This document shows, in pieces, positions 34,495-42,308 of a stretch of 64,000 nt of DNA. This stretch comes from Clostridium saccharobutylicum DSM 13864. Lineage in GTDB: Bacteria > Bacillota > Clostridia > Clostridiales > Clostridiaceae. The position numbers were made by a program, and so were the translations under genes. The notes beneath the pieces are model-generated. The model was not told the origin of the DNA and made no database searches. It was given only the letters and a program-made list of their open reading frames with translations. Numbering within the stretch: position 1 is the stretch's first letter; every line of letters starts with the position of its first letter. Location: positions 3,069,416-3,133,415 of the forward strand of contig NC_022571.1 of assembly GCF_000473995.1 (NCBI RefSeq), written 5' to 3'.

Positions 34495-34947
34495 TTAGTT
34501 TTTATACATTCCCATATTACCAAAATAACGCAATTTATTATATTTTGAATCAGTTGATTTAAAATAAATATAAATAGAACTTTTATCCAACTGATCATGT
34601 AATTCAAAAAATCTTCTATCTCCATATCTTATTGCTTTAAGTGCCATTGGCATTTCTGTTATAAATATATAATTTCTTATGCTTGAATTTTTTGTAATAC
34701 CTTCTCCATCTATAAGCACTTCTCCATAAAAAATATAATTATCTTTTAATCTATTCAACTGCAACAATACTTCATCTCTATTGGAATAATCTATTTTATC
34801 AATAGCATATTTAGTCCCAATAGTTACAAAAATCTCCCCTGTTGAATCTGAATGTGTAACTGTATATTTCCGTTCTTCGACAGGTTGTAAATAAGTCACG
34901 TTGTCACGGTATTCAGTCTTTACTTTATTCTGATCAAATTCAGACAT
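34495..34947 (-). CDS. STAYGREEN (SGR) family protein
   Basis: A 150-residue soluble protein that can be aligned by eye with plant STAYGREEN. ERKYTVTHSDSTGEIFVTIG corresponds to the plant YTLTHSD motif; NRDEVLLQL to RDEV; a central strand region and NYIFITEMPMALKAIRYGDRR to YYIFCKELPVVLEAFAHGDE; SSIYIYFKSTDSKYNKLRYFG to the VWVYFHS...EYNKVECWG end. Plant SGR is a chlorophyll magnesium dechelatase, and some bacterial homologues are known to remove Mg from chlorophyll in vitro. Clostridium makes no chlorophyll, so the natural substrate here is unknown. Monocistronic; AGGAG before ATG. Confidence 0.8.
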   Translation of the reverse strand: MSEFDQNKVKTEYRDNVTYLQPVEERKYTVTHSDSTGEIFVTIGTKYAIDKIDYSNRDEVLLQLNRLKDNYIFYGEVLIDGEGITKNSSIRNYIFITEMPMALKAIRYGDRRFFELHDQLDKSSIYIYFKSTDSKYNKLRYFGNMGMYKN

Positions 34948-35043
34948 AAAACAACTCCTAAAAATTCATTTTCTATATTATATTTTTAAGAATTATTTTT
35001 TGTTCTTTTTCAAGCTAATAAAGATATTTTTAAATTTTAAAAA

Positions 35044-35086
35044 ATAAAATAAAGCATCAAGATTTTAAAATGATGCTTTATTTTAT
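35044..35086. terminator. Hairpin, likely terminator
   Basis: ATAAAATAAAGCATCA and TGATGCTTTATTTTAT form a perfect 16-bp stem (35044-35059 and 35071-35086) with A/T tails. It could end the transcript of the 45-residue gene on the - strand after the intervening repeat. Confidence 0.65.
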
Positions 35087-35113
35087 CATATTGTTCATTA
35101 ATATTATAAATTA

Positions 35114-35275
35114 TTACGGCACGTTCAAAAAAATAACAAGTCGATGTACAAATCTTATTTTTCATTATGCTGCATCAACAGATTATTCCAATACGCCCAC
35201 TATAGGACCAATCTGATTCCTTATCTAATGAAAAATAATCATTAATTTTCAATTTGTTATTTTCTCATGTAATTA
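35114..35275. repeat. TWA palindromic element, full length; supplies a stop codon
   Basis: 162 bases bounded by TTA (35114-35116 and 35273-35275). CGGCACGTTCAAAAAAATAAC at the left matches the consensus; the right end has diverged (TTGTTATTTTCTCATGTAA). The core CGCCCACTATAGGACCAATC matches other full copies. The right boundary TTA is the stop codon of the 45-residue gene on the - strand. Confidence 0.8.
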
Positions 35276-35410
35276 AATTTTAAAATCGGTTGGATCATAT
35301 GTCTTTGCTTTTGGCTCTCCAAAAACTGCTTTTACGCTTTCTGCTTGAGGATTGTGATTAACATTTTTCTTTTTTCTTGTATTATTTTCTTTCATTTTAT
35401 TACTGCTCAT
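35273..35410 (-). CDS. Small basic hypothetical protein (45 aa)
   Basis: The start with a proper site (GAGGTGATAGTA before ATG at 35410) gives a 45-residue, Lys/Asn-rich protein ending VKAVFGEPKAKTYDPTDFKI. The frame extends further upstream, but without a ribosome binding site. No membrane segment, no Cys. A compact pattern HNPQAESVKAVFGEP suggests a conserved small clostridial protein, but I cannot name the family. Its leader resembles that of the 48-residue gene at 37917-38063, and both follow the NAGPA/propeller region on the same strand. Stop lies in a repeat boundary triplet. Confidence 0.65.
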   Translation of the reverse strand: MSSNKMKENNTRKKKNVNHNPQAESVKAVFGEPKAKTYDPTDFKI

Positions 35411-35473
35411 TACTATCACCTCAATATTATGTTTCACAATTCTAATTTTTTTTATTCTTAATATTTTTTCATT

Positions 35474-35534
35474 TAAGACACATGAAAAAATAATAGACAA
35501 GTATACTGGTCTATTATTTTTTGATTGTGCCTAA
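35474..35534. repeat. TWA palindromic element, short form
   Basis: 61 bases bounded by TAA (35474-35476 and 35532-35534). GACACATGAAAAAATAATAGAC mirrors GTCTATTATTTTTTGATTGTGCC. This is the AATAATAGAC subtype. It lies between the propeller-like gene and the 45-residue gene. Confidence 0.8.
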
Positions 35535-35576
35535 ATTAATAAATACCAAAATGATTTAATTAATTAAAATATCTTA

Positions 35577-36608
35577 TTACAATGGATTTTTAATTAATTT
35601 ATTTTTCACCCTAGATATAACTCCATTAGAATATGATTGAACAAACTTTCCTTCATACTTAATTGTTTTGTTTGTAGTAAGTTCTAAAACGTTATTTTCT
35701 CCTTCATTATTAATATAAATCTTTCCTGAAAAATCTACGGATATATTACTTTTTTCTACTGGGGTTTTAATACTAATTGTTTTCCATTCCTTATATTTAT
35801 CCGAAGCAACAGCATAAGCTATTTTATCAATTTTACCATTAACTTCATCTCCAAAATATACATTATCATTAACATCAGTTCCTAAAACTTTTGGCTGTGA
35901 AAATTTAGATACTGCAAGATTCCCTGTGCTATTTAATATGGTTACATTAGAACCCATTTCCATTATTGCATTTGCACCAGTAGTTGGAACTAAAATATCT
36001 CCAATATCCTTATCACTTCTTACCTTTTCTAATTGGTTCATAGTGTTTGCACGATATAAATCACATTTTCCATTATTTTTTTTAACTTTTATATATAATG
36101 AATGAGTTCCAACCGAAAATACCACATTATCAATTTTATCATCGTTATTTGATAATTGAATCTTCAATTCTTTCAAATCAAAATCTGCAAGATCTATCTT
36201 TTGAGCATTTTTTGCATCAAATGCTACTGGTTGAAAATAATATTTTCCGTTTTCTTTAATTTTTTGTACACCTATTATACGATCTGAATTTGTTACCCAT
36301 TTATAAAACACCATTTCTCCATCAGAATCAATAGTCTTAGCTGTATTTTCTCTACTATCCAACACTTTTAGCTTATTATTTATTAAATACGCAGCATATC
36401 TTCCATTTGATGATACTTTAACTTCATCTACATTATCCTTAAGATTAAATTCTTTTGCTTCATTCTTCGAATCTTGACTATCATCTTCCTTAAAAATATT
36501 AATATTTATATCTGTAGCCATATATACTTTTTCCACAAATAAAAATACCGCCTGTTGTATAAGTAAACCTATAACCGTCAAACATATTATTCTAGTTGAT
36601 TTTTTCAT
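35577..36608 (-). CDS. Membrane-anchored beta-rich protein, partner of NAGPA gene (copy 1)
   Basis: A 343-residue protein with one N-terminal hydrophobic segment (about 8-27, ICLTVIGLLIQQAVFLFVEK) and a large extracellular part of short strands, for example VSSNGRYAAYLINNKLKVLD, VVFSVGTHSLYIKVKKNNG and GKIYINNEGENNVLELT. The pattern resembles a beta-propeller (TolB/WD-like), but no family can be named. It lies 29 bases downstream of the NAGPA gene on the same strand. A homologue with the same layout occurs at 39884-40951, which shows the two genes belong together. A role at the cell surface beside a glycosidase is inferred. Confidence 0.75.
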   Translation of the reverse strand: MKKSTRIICLTVIGLLIQQAVFLFVEKVYMATDININIFKEDDSQDSKNEAKEFNLKDNVDEVKVSSNGRYAAYLINNKLKVLDSRENTAKTIDSDGEMVFYKWVTNSDRIIGVQKIKENGKYYFQPVAFDAKNAQKIDLADFDLKELKIQLSNNDDKIDNVVFSVGTHSLYIKVKKNNGKCDLYRANTMNQLEKVRSDKDIGDILVPTTGANAIMEMGSNVTILNSTGNLAVSKFSQPKVLGTDVNDNVYFGDEVNGKIDKIAYAVASDKYKEWKTISIKTPVEKSNISVDFSGKIYINNEGENNVLELTTNKTIKYEGKFVQSYSNGVISRVKNKLIKNPL

Positions 36609-36637
36609 TACGTTCCCCTTTCTTATCTGAAAACTTT

Positions 36638-37690
36638 CTACCCTTCCACATAAAATGCTGTAGCAACAGATCTTTCACCATCCCAAGCATTAGGAGAATT
36701 TATTACATCACCTTTATAATACATTGTTGTAGAATATCCGCCATCTAAAGCACCTGCATTAATAGCACCTCTCTCCATCATAATTTCCTGAACATCATAA
36801 AGACTTGCTCCTGGAGTAAGTACCTTACGTCCATCTAAAGCTAAAAATATTACTGTTCCATCTGCCTTTTGGCCAACAGCAGTTCTTGGATTAAATCCTT
36901 CTGTTGTTTTATCCTTTATCTGTCTTACACCATTAATGATTATATTGGGTTTTCTAAAACACATAGCTTCTTGGACATCAAGTTTTTTCAACTCACTAAG
37001 ACTATGATCTCCAACTATAAGTGTTCCTCCTTTTGTAAATGCAATAACATTCTCTATAGTTTTATCATTATAACCTGATTTAGGATATACAAGCTGCCCT
37101 CCAGATATAACAAATCCACCTGGCTCTCCACCAGTTCCTGCATATTCTACTCCATCAGAAGATTTATCAACAAATGATCCTCCATTTATTGCTGCAACTG
37201 CATTATGCTCCATAGCCATTTCACTCGTTTTTTGCCCAAGTTTCCCCAAATACTTTGTCATTGCTACTTTAATTTTTAAAGGATTCTTTATTTCTAAAGC
37301 ATAACCATCATATCTTGTTGTATGTATTTTATATTTTGTTATATCATTACCGACTTTATATTTTACTTGTATTTTACTCAAATCTTCAGTAGTATTTTGT
37401 GAAGTTTGTTGTGCACTGGTGGGTACATCATTATTTTCTCCTAACATCTTATTTATAGTGTCTTGCGATAATAAATTTGTCAGCAAATACGAATGCCTAG
37501 TTGCAAGTAAAGTTGATACTAAAACTTTTCTAGTATTCTCATATGGTCCAAAAAATAATATAATTGGTGCTGTAACTCCACAAAGAACAAATATATATAA
37601 TATTTCTAATAATAATATTCCTGGTCTAAACTTCATTTTTTTCTTTTTACGATTTCTTTTTCTTTTCTTTACTCTTAACTCCCTACTCAT
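36638..37690 (-). CDS. Phosphodiester glycosidase (NAGPA domain), membrane-anchored (copy 1)
   Basis: A protein of about 350 residues. A basic N-terminus (KKRKRNRKKKKMKF) precedes one membrane segment (about 20-45) with an outside domain. The C-terminal half carries the NAGPA domain: AAINGGSFVDKSSDG, GFVISGGQLVYPKSGY, FNPRTAVGQKADGTVIFLAL, and NAGALDGGYSTTMYYKG. The domain removes GlcNAc from phosphodiester-linked sugars in animals; bacterial forms act on surface polymers such as teichoic acids. The frame opens at 37723, but GGAGG sits before the ATG at 37690. It forms a two-gene unit with the downstream propeller-like gene. Confidence 0.88.
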   Translation of the reverse strand: MSRELRVKKRKRNRKKKKMKFRPGILLLEILYIFVLCGVTAPIILFFGPYENTRKVLVSTLLATRHSYLLTNLLSQDTINKMLGENNDVPTSAQQTSQNTTEDLSKIQVKYKVGNDITKYKIHTTRYDGYALEIKNPLKIKVAMTKYLGKLGQKTSEMAMEHNAVAAINGGSFVDKSSDGVEYAGTGGEPGGFVISGGQLVYPKSGYNDKTIENVIAFTKGGTLIVGDHSLSELKKLDVQEAMCFRKPNIIINGVRQIKDKTTEGFNPRTAVGQKADGTVIFLALDGRKVLTPGASLYDVQEIMMERGAINAGALDGGYSTTMYYKGDVINSPNAWDGERSVATAFYVEG

Positions 37691-37810
37691 ATATGCCTCC
37701 GTCGTTGAATTAAAGATATTCATCTTTATTATATAATAAAATAACTATATGTAAATCACAAAAAAATTACTTTTTACATAATTTATACATTTTTCCATCT
37801 TTTATACATT

Positions 37811-37850
37811 AAAAAAAGCACTAACGGTTATAATTTAAACTGTTATTGCT
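37811..37850 (-). terminator. Terminator after the 48-residue gene
   Basis: On the - strand AGCAATAACAGT and ACCGTTAGTGCT form a stem with mismatches, followed by TTTTTTT. A TWA repeat lies between it and the gene. Confidence 0.6.
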
Positions 37851-37854
37851 TCTC

Positions 37855-37916
37855 TAGGCACACTTAAAAAAATAACAAGTCCATATTGAACTTGTTATTT
37901 ATTTTAACGTGATTTA
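37855..37916. repeat. TWA palindromic element, short form
   Basis: TAGGCACACTTAAAAAAATA and CTTGTTATTTATTTTAACGTG are family ends about 60 bases apart. The right boundary touches the stop codon of the 48-residue gene (37917-37919). Confidence 0.7.
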
Positions 37917-38063
37917 TTATAAATGATCCTTTTCTTTATGTGGAGGTGCACCTAATTTCTTACCCTTTATAATTCCTAAATCTGAATTTCCTTTAGGATC
38001 AATTTTCCTAAGTTCGGCATTTGACTTAGGCCTATCCTTCCATCTATTTTTATTATCATCCAT
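37917..38063 (-). CDS. Small basic hypothetical protein (48 aa)
   Basis: From ATG at 38063 (GAGGTGATATAC site) the product is a 48-residue hydrophilic protein with RWKDRPKSNAELRKIDPKG and an end GAPPHKEKDHL. No membrane helix, no Cys. Family unknown. Its start region resembles that of the 45-residue gene (both have ATTGAGGTGAT-A before ATG), suggesting shared translational control or common origin. It follows the MATE gene on the same strand. Confidence 0.6.
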   Translation of the reverse strand: MDDNKNRWKDRPKSNAELRKIDPKGNSDLGIIKGKKLGAPPHKEKDHL

Positions 38064-38185
38064 GTATATCACCTCAATAATATGGTGTACACTTAAAATA
38101 ATTTTATGCACATTAAGAAATCAAAAATATGATACAAAATCAAATAGATATATCTTACCAGCAAACTTAATTCTTCAAATTATTT

Positions 38186-39535
38186 TTAATCCGACGAAAT
38201 TCTGTGCTCAATCCACTTCTCACCATTAAGCCTAAAACAATACATTACGCCTCTAATTGCCCAATCAGAGTACATTCCAATCCATACTCCAAGTACACCC
38301 ACCTTACATACTATTCCAACAAAGTATCCTACCGCTATTCTAAATACCCACATTCCTATAAAAGCCGTCATCATAGTATATCTAGTATCACCTGCTCCTT
38401 TAAGTCCTGCAGAAAGTACAAACGAAATTGGCCACACTGTCAATGCTATGCTGTTGGATATTATCAATTTAGAAGTAAGATTTATCACTTGTGAATCTTT
38501 TGTATAAAGTGACGCTAACCACCCTGCAATTGGAATAAATAATAATCCCACTGATACTAAACACACAGTTGCAAACTTAACTAAATATATTAATGTACTT
38601 TTAGCACCTTTAATATCATTTCTTCCAACATACTGTCCAACTAAAGTAGTTGCTGCTAATCCAAGAGCATTTCCAGGTACATTAATAATTTGAGCAATTG
38701 ACATTCCTATAGCATTTGACGCAATAGATGCAGTTCCCATAGTAACTATAAATACTTGTACAATTAATTTTCCAGCATTAAAGATAACTTGCTCCATACC
38801 AGCTGGAATCCCTATATTAAATATATCTTTTTGTATTTTTATATTAAACGTAAATGGGATAAATCTTTTTATTTGTATTATCTTGCTACCTCTAAATAAC
38901 ACAAAACTTATAATTATTGTTCCAATCACTCTTGCTATAGCTATAGCAAGCGATGCTCCCATTATACCAAATGAAGGTATATTCAATATACCAATTCCAT
39001 ATATCAGTATATATCCTAAAATTATATTTATTACATTCATAAACATTGTAATATACATTGGGGTTTTTGTATCACCGCACCCCCTTAATATTCCATTTGC
39101 AATTTGCTCTATAGCTATAAATGGATATGTAAATAAGGTGAATTCTAAATAAAACTTTGCATTAGATTTAACTAGTTCCTCTGCTGATCCGTATAAAAAA
39201 TTAATTACTGGTACACGAAAAATCCACAAAAATAATGTTATTATAGTTGATACTATAATTCCTGATACAATAGCTTGTTTAGCTGTTTCATTAGCTTTTT
39301 TTACTTCTTCTTGTCCTATTTGCTGTGCCACTACCACTGTAGCACCAACTGATAATGCTGCAAAAAATGATATAAACAAATTATTTATGGAGTCTACCAT
39401 ACCAATGGCTGACACAGCTTCCTCTGAAATATGTCCGGCCATCATTGTATTACATACTCCAAGTAACATAACAAAGGTCTGCTCAACCATTATAGGTATA
39501 GCTAACTTTAAAACATTTTTTCTTATTAACATCAT
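38186..39535 (-). CDS. MATE family efflux transporter
   Basis: A 449-residue protein with about 12 membrane helices in two related halves. The first begins VLKLAIPIMVEQTFVMLLGV with NTMMAGHISEEAVSAIGMVDS; the second begins NIGIPAGMEQVIFNAGKLIVQ with NAIGMSIAQIINVPGNALGLAATTLVGQYVGR. These are typical MATE motifs (polyspecific drug/Na or H antiport). Two ATGs are adjacent at the start. It lies between the two NAGPA/propeller modules and could export a substrate connected to them, but no sequence evidence shows that. Confidence 0.92.
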   Translation of the reverse strand: MMLIRKNVLKLAIPIMVEQTFVMLLGVCNTMMAGHISEEAVSAIGMVDSINNLFISFFAALSVGATVVVAQQIGQEEVKKANETAKQAIVSGIIVSTIITLFLWIFRVPVINFLYGSAEELVKSNAKFYLEFTLFTYPFIAIEQIANGILRGCGDTKTPMYITMFMNVINIILGYILIYGIGILNIPSFGIMGASLAIAIARVIGTIIISFVLFRGSKIIQIKRFIPFTFNIKIQKDIFNIGIPAGMEQVIFNAGKLIVQVFIVTMGTASIASNAIGMSIAQIINVPGNALGLAATTLVGQYVGRNDIKGAKSTLIYLVKFATVCLVSVGLLFIPIAGWLASLYTKDSQVINLTSKLIISNSIALTVWPISFVLSAGLKGAGDTRYTMMTAFIGMWVFRIAVGYFVGIVCKVGVLGVWIGMYSDWAIRGVMYCFRLNGEKWIEHRISSD

Positions 39536-39883
39536 ATCGTCCCCGCTTCTCCATTAATTCCCACACATAAAATTAATTATATAGTATTAGGTAATAAAAT
39601 GCTTGGTCTAATATATTTTTAATATAAAAATTTATTGTTCACGTTAAACTTTACAACAAAACAATCATAAAAGCTATATTCTTTTTCCAAATGTTACGTT
39701 TATAATTTGATTATAGGTATTTCTTCAGTCTAAGTAGTTACTCTATTCTAGCTTGTTCTCAACTTGATTGAGGAACATACAAGAATATGTGCACCTTCTG
39801 CTAATAGAAATCCACAGCCGAATTATATATCAACCCAGAAAAAGAATATAACTTCTTTCTGTAAATTGTCATATAAGTGTAAA
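39536..39883. repeat. Second-type structured repeat (copy A) in an intergenic region
   Basis: The region 39728-39870 is structured. GTTCTCAA...TTGAGGAAC forms a hairpin near 39754, followed by a segment (39788-39870) clearly related to 58828-58910: TTCTGCTAATAGAAATCCA and GAAAAAGAATATAACTTCTT against TTTTGCTATTAAAAATCCA and GAAAAGGAATACAGCTTCTT. It is distinct from the TWA family. The remaining bases are AT-rich without a gene. Confidence 0.55.
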
Positions 39884-40951
39884 TTATTTATTAATTAATA
39901 TTCTTTTATCTTCAACCTCATTTTTTATTAATTTACTTCCAACTTTAGTAATTACTCCTTTTGAATAAGGTTGTATTACAGCACCTTCATATTTTATACT
40001 TGAATTCCCCATTATTTCAGTAACAGTACTATTTGAACTATCATTTACATAAACCTTACCTGAATAATCTATCATTATATCTTCCTCACTTACTGGTTTC
40101 TGAAGATTCACTGAATTCCATTTAAGATTTTTATCGCCTAACGTAGTATAATATATTTTTGTAATTTTGCCATCAACTTGAGAACCAAAATATACATTAT
40201 CATTAATATCCGTTCCTAAAATCTTGGTAATTTCAGCATTAGGTATGCTAATATTATCTGAACTGTTTAAAATGGTAATACAATTTCCCATTTCCATTAC
40301 TGGATTTGTATTTGTTGTTGGAACTACTATATTACCAATTTCTTTATTATGTCTAACTCTTGATAATTGATTCATTATATTTGTATAATATAAATCATTC
40401 AAACCATTATCTTTTTTTATCTTTATATAAAGTGTACTTGATGCGGTTGAAAATACTACATTTTCAATTTTGTCATTTTCGTCTTCAATTGGAATTCTTA
40501 ATTCATTTAAATTATAATCAGCAAGCTGTCTTGCTTCACATTTTTTAGCATTATAAGATACAGGCTGATAATATGATTGTCCATTATTTTTAATCTTTTG
40601 AATTACAATCATATTATTTTCATTAGTTAACCATTTAAAGAAAACTACTTGTCCTTCATCTTCACTTTTAAATTCATTTTCTGTATTATTATTACTATCT
40701 AATATTTTAAGCTTATCGTTATCTAAGTATGCGACAAATCTACCGTCTGATGATACAGAAACCTTATCAACTCCATCTTTTAGATTAATGCAATTTGCAT
40801 TATCACTTTTGGAATCCTCTTTCTCTTCAACTTTTTCAGCTTTAATTTGTACATCCGTATCTAAATATACATTTTCTATATATAAGAATATCGATTGTTG
40901 AATTGTCAGTGCTACAAGCGTCCAAACTATTATTCTAATAAAATTTTTCAT
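39884..40951 (-). CDS. Membrane-anchored beta-rich protein, partner of NAGPA gene (copy 2)
   Basis: A 355-residue paralogue of the protein at 35577-36608. The same N-terminal anchor is present (IIVWTLVALTIQQSIFLYIENVYLDTDVQI), then an acidic linker (EEKEDSKSDN) and the same blade-like strand series: VSVSSDGRFVAYLDNDKLKI, VVFSTASSTLYIKIKKDNG, VVPTTNTNPVMEMGN and GKVYVNDSSNSTVTEI. It is located 61 bases downstream of NAGPA copy 2. The gap contains a 31-bp repeat remnant. Function is unknown; co-duplication with the NAGPA gene is the strongest hint that the two products cooperate. Confidence 0.75.
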   Translation of the reverse strand: MKNFIRIIVWTLVALTIQQSIFLYIENVYLDTDVQIKAEKVEEKEDSKSDNANCINLKDGVDKVSVSSDGRFVAYLDNDKLKILDSNNNTENEFKSEDEGQVVFFKWLTNENNMIVIQKIKNNGQSYYQPVSYNAKKCEARQLADYNLNELRIPIEDENDKIENVVFSTASSTLYIKIKKDNGLNDLYYTNIMNQLSRVRHNKEIGNIVVPTTNTNPVMEMGNCITILNSSDNISIPNAEITKILGTDINDNVYFGSQVDGKITKIYYTTLGDKNLKWNSVNLQKPVSEEDIMIDYSGKVYVNDSSNSTVTEIMGNSSIKYEGAVIQPYSKGVITKVGSKLIKNEVEDKRILINK

Positions 40952-40984
40952 TATGCTAATCCTCTCCTAATCAATAATTGCCTT

Positions 40985-41015
40985 TTAGGCGCATGAAAAT
41001 ATTGAATGTGCCTTA
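40985..41015. repeat. TWA palindromic element, 31-bp minimal form; supplies a stop codon
   Basis: TTA, GGCGCATGAAAATATTGAATGTGCC written as two joined tips, then TTA: only the outermost 12-13 bases of each end remain. The right TTA (41013-41015) is the TAA stop codon of NAGPA copy 2 on the - strand. Confidence 0.8.
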
Positions 41016-42053
41016 TTCAACATAAAATGCTGTGGCAACAGATCTTTCACCATCCCAAGCATTAGGAGAATTTATTACGTCACCTTTATAATAAATTGTT
41101 GATGAATAACCACCATCAAGTGCACCTGCATTTACTGCTCCTCTTTCGTACATGATTTGTTGGACATCATATAGACTTGCTCCTGGTGCAGTAATTTTTC
41201 TACCATCTATAACCAAAAAGATTACTGTTCCATCTTCTTTTTGACCTACTGCAGTCCTAGGATTAAGCCCATCTGCCATTTTATCAGTTACTTGCTTTTG
41301 TCCATTAATTATAATGTTAGGCCTTCTAAAACACATAGCTTCCTGAACATCAAGTTTTTGAAGTTCTTTTAAAGTATGGTCACCAACTATAAGTTGTCCA
41401 CCTCTTGTAAATGCAATTACATTTTCAACCTTATCTTTATCAATGTTATTTTTAGGATATATAACTTTCCCCCCTGAAATTACAAATCCACCTGGTACAG
41501 CTCCTGTTCCTGCATATAATGTTCCATCAGAAGATTGGTCTACAAAAGAACCTCCATTAATCGCTGCAATCGCATTATGTTCCTCTGCCATTTCACTAGT
41601 TTTTTGCCCTATCTTTCCAAGATATTTTGTCATGGCGACCTTAACATTTAGCGGATTCTTGATTTCTAATAAATATCCCGTATATCTATCAGTATGTATG
41701 TCATATCTAGATATATCTGTTCCACTTGTATATTTTACATTTATTTTATCTATATCCTCATGAACAGATTCTTTAATATTTTGTTCCTTATTATCCGATT
41801 CTTGATTAATTCCTAGTAGTTTATTTATAGAATCTTGTGACAAATAATTTGTTAATAAATATGAATGTCTAGTTGCAAGCAATGTTGAAATAAATGCTTT
41901 TCTAGTATTTTCATATGGACCAAAAAATATTAACAATGGTGTTGATATTGCAAGAAATGCAAGTATGTATATAGTTCCTATAAAAAATACTAATGGTCTA
42001 AAAAAAGTTTTCTTCTTTGTTTTACCTAATTGATTATCACTTTTAGTACTCAT
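41013..42053 (-). CDS. Phosphodiester glycosidase (NAGPA domain), membrane-anchored (copy 2)
   Basis: A 346-residue paralogue of the protein at 36638-37690, with the same N-terminal anchor (about 18-42), the shared juxtamembrane stretch FFGPYENTRK...STLLATRHSYLLTN, and the same NAGPA motifs (AAINGGSFVDQSSDG, GFVISGGKVIYPKNN, NPRTAVGQKEDGTVIFL, NAGALDGGYSSTIYYKG). The similarity is high over the whole length except a variable linker at about 70-95. It ends one residue earlier than copy 1 (FYVE versus FYVEG), because its stop is the boundary triplet of a repeat. GGAGG precedes ATG. Confidence 0.88.
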   Translation of the reverse strand: MSTKSDNQLGKTKKKTFFRPLVFFIGTIYILAFLAISTPLLIFFGPYENTRKAFISTLLATRHSYLLTNYLSQDSINKLLGINQESDNKEQNIKESVHEDIDKINVKYTSGTDISRYDIHTDRYTGYLLEIKNPLNVKVAMTKYLGKIGQKTSEMAEEHNAIAAINGGSFVDQSSDGTLYAGTGAVPGGFVISGGKVIYPKNNIDKDKVENVIAFTRGGQLIVGDHTLKELQKLDVQEAMCFRRPNIIINGQKQVTDKMADGLNPRTAVGQKEDGTVIFLVIDGRKITAPGASLYDVQQIMYERGAVNAGALDGGYSSTIYYKGDVINSPNAWDGERSVATAFYVE

Positions 42054-42207
42054 CTAATCCTCCATTTTCTATTATATAGTAAAGTTATTTTTCATTTGTT
42101 ACATAAAAATTAATATTAATACATTTTTATTATATAATCACTACACCATTTTTTCAAAATAAATACTTATAAAAATAAAAAAATTAATAATATTTTTTAT
42201 TTTTATA

Positions 42208-42238
42208 ATAATACCTCAGGAATTTTCCTGAGGTATTA
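42208..42238 (-). terminator. Terminator of the activase fusion gene
   Basis: TAATACCTCAGGAA and TTCCTGAGGTATTA form a perfect stem with a short loop. On the - strand it is followed by TTATAAAAATAAAAAATATT. Confidence 0.85.
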
Positions 42239-42308
42239 ACATTCTAAAAATTTATTTTAATTCTTAATTCATTTTAAATACAGCCTTACACATTATAGTA
42301 GCTTAAAA

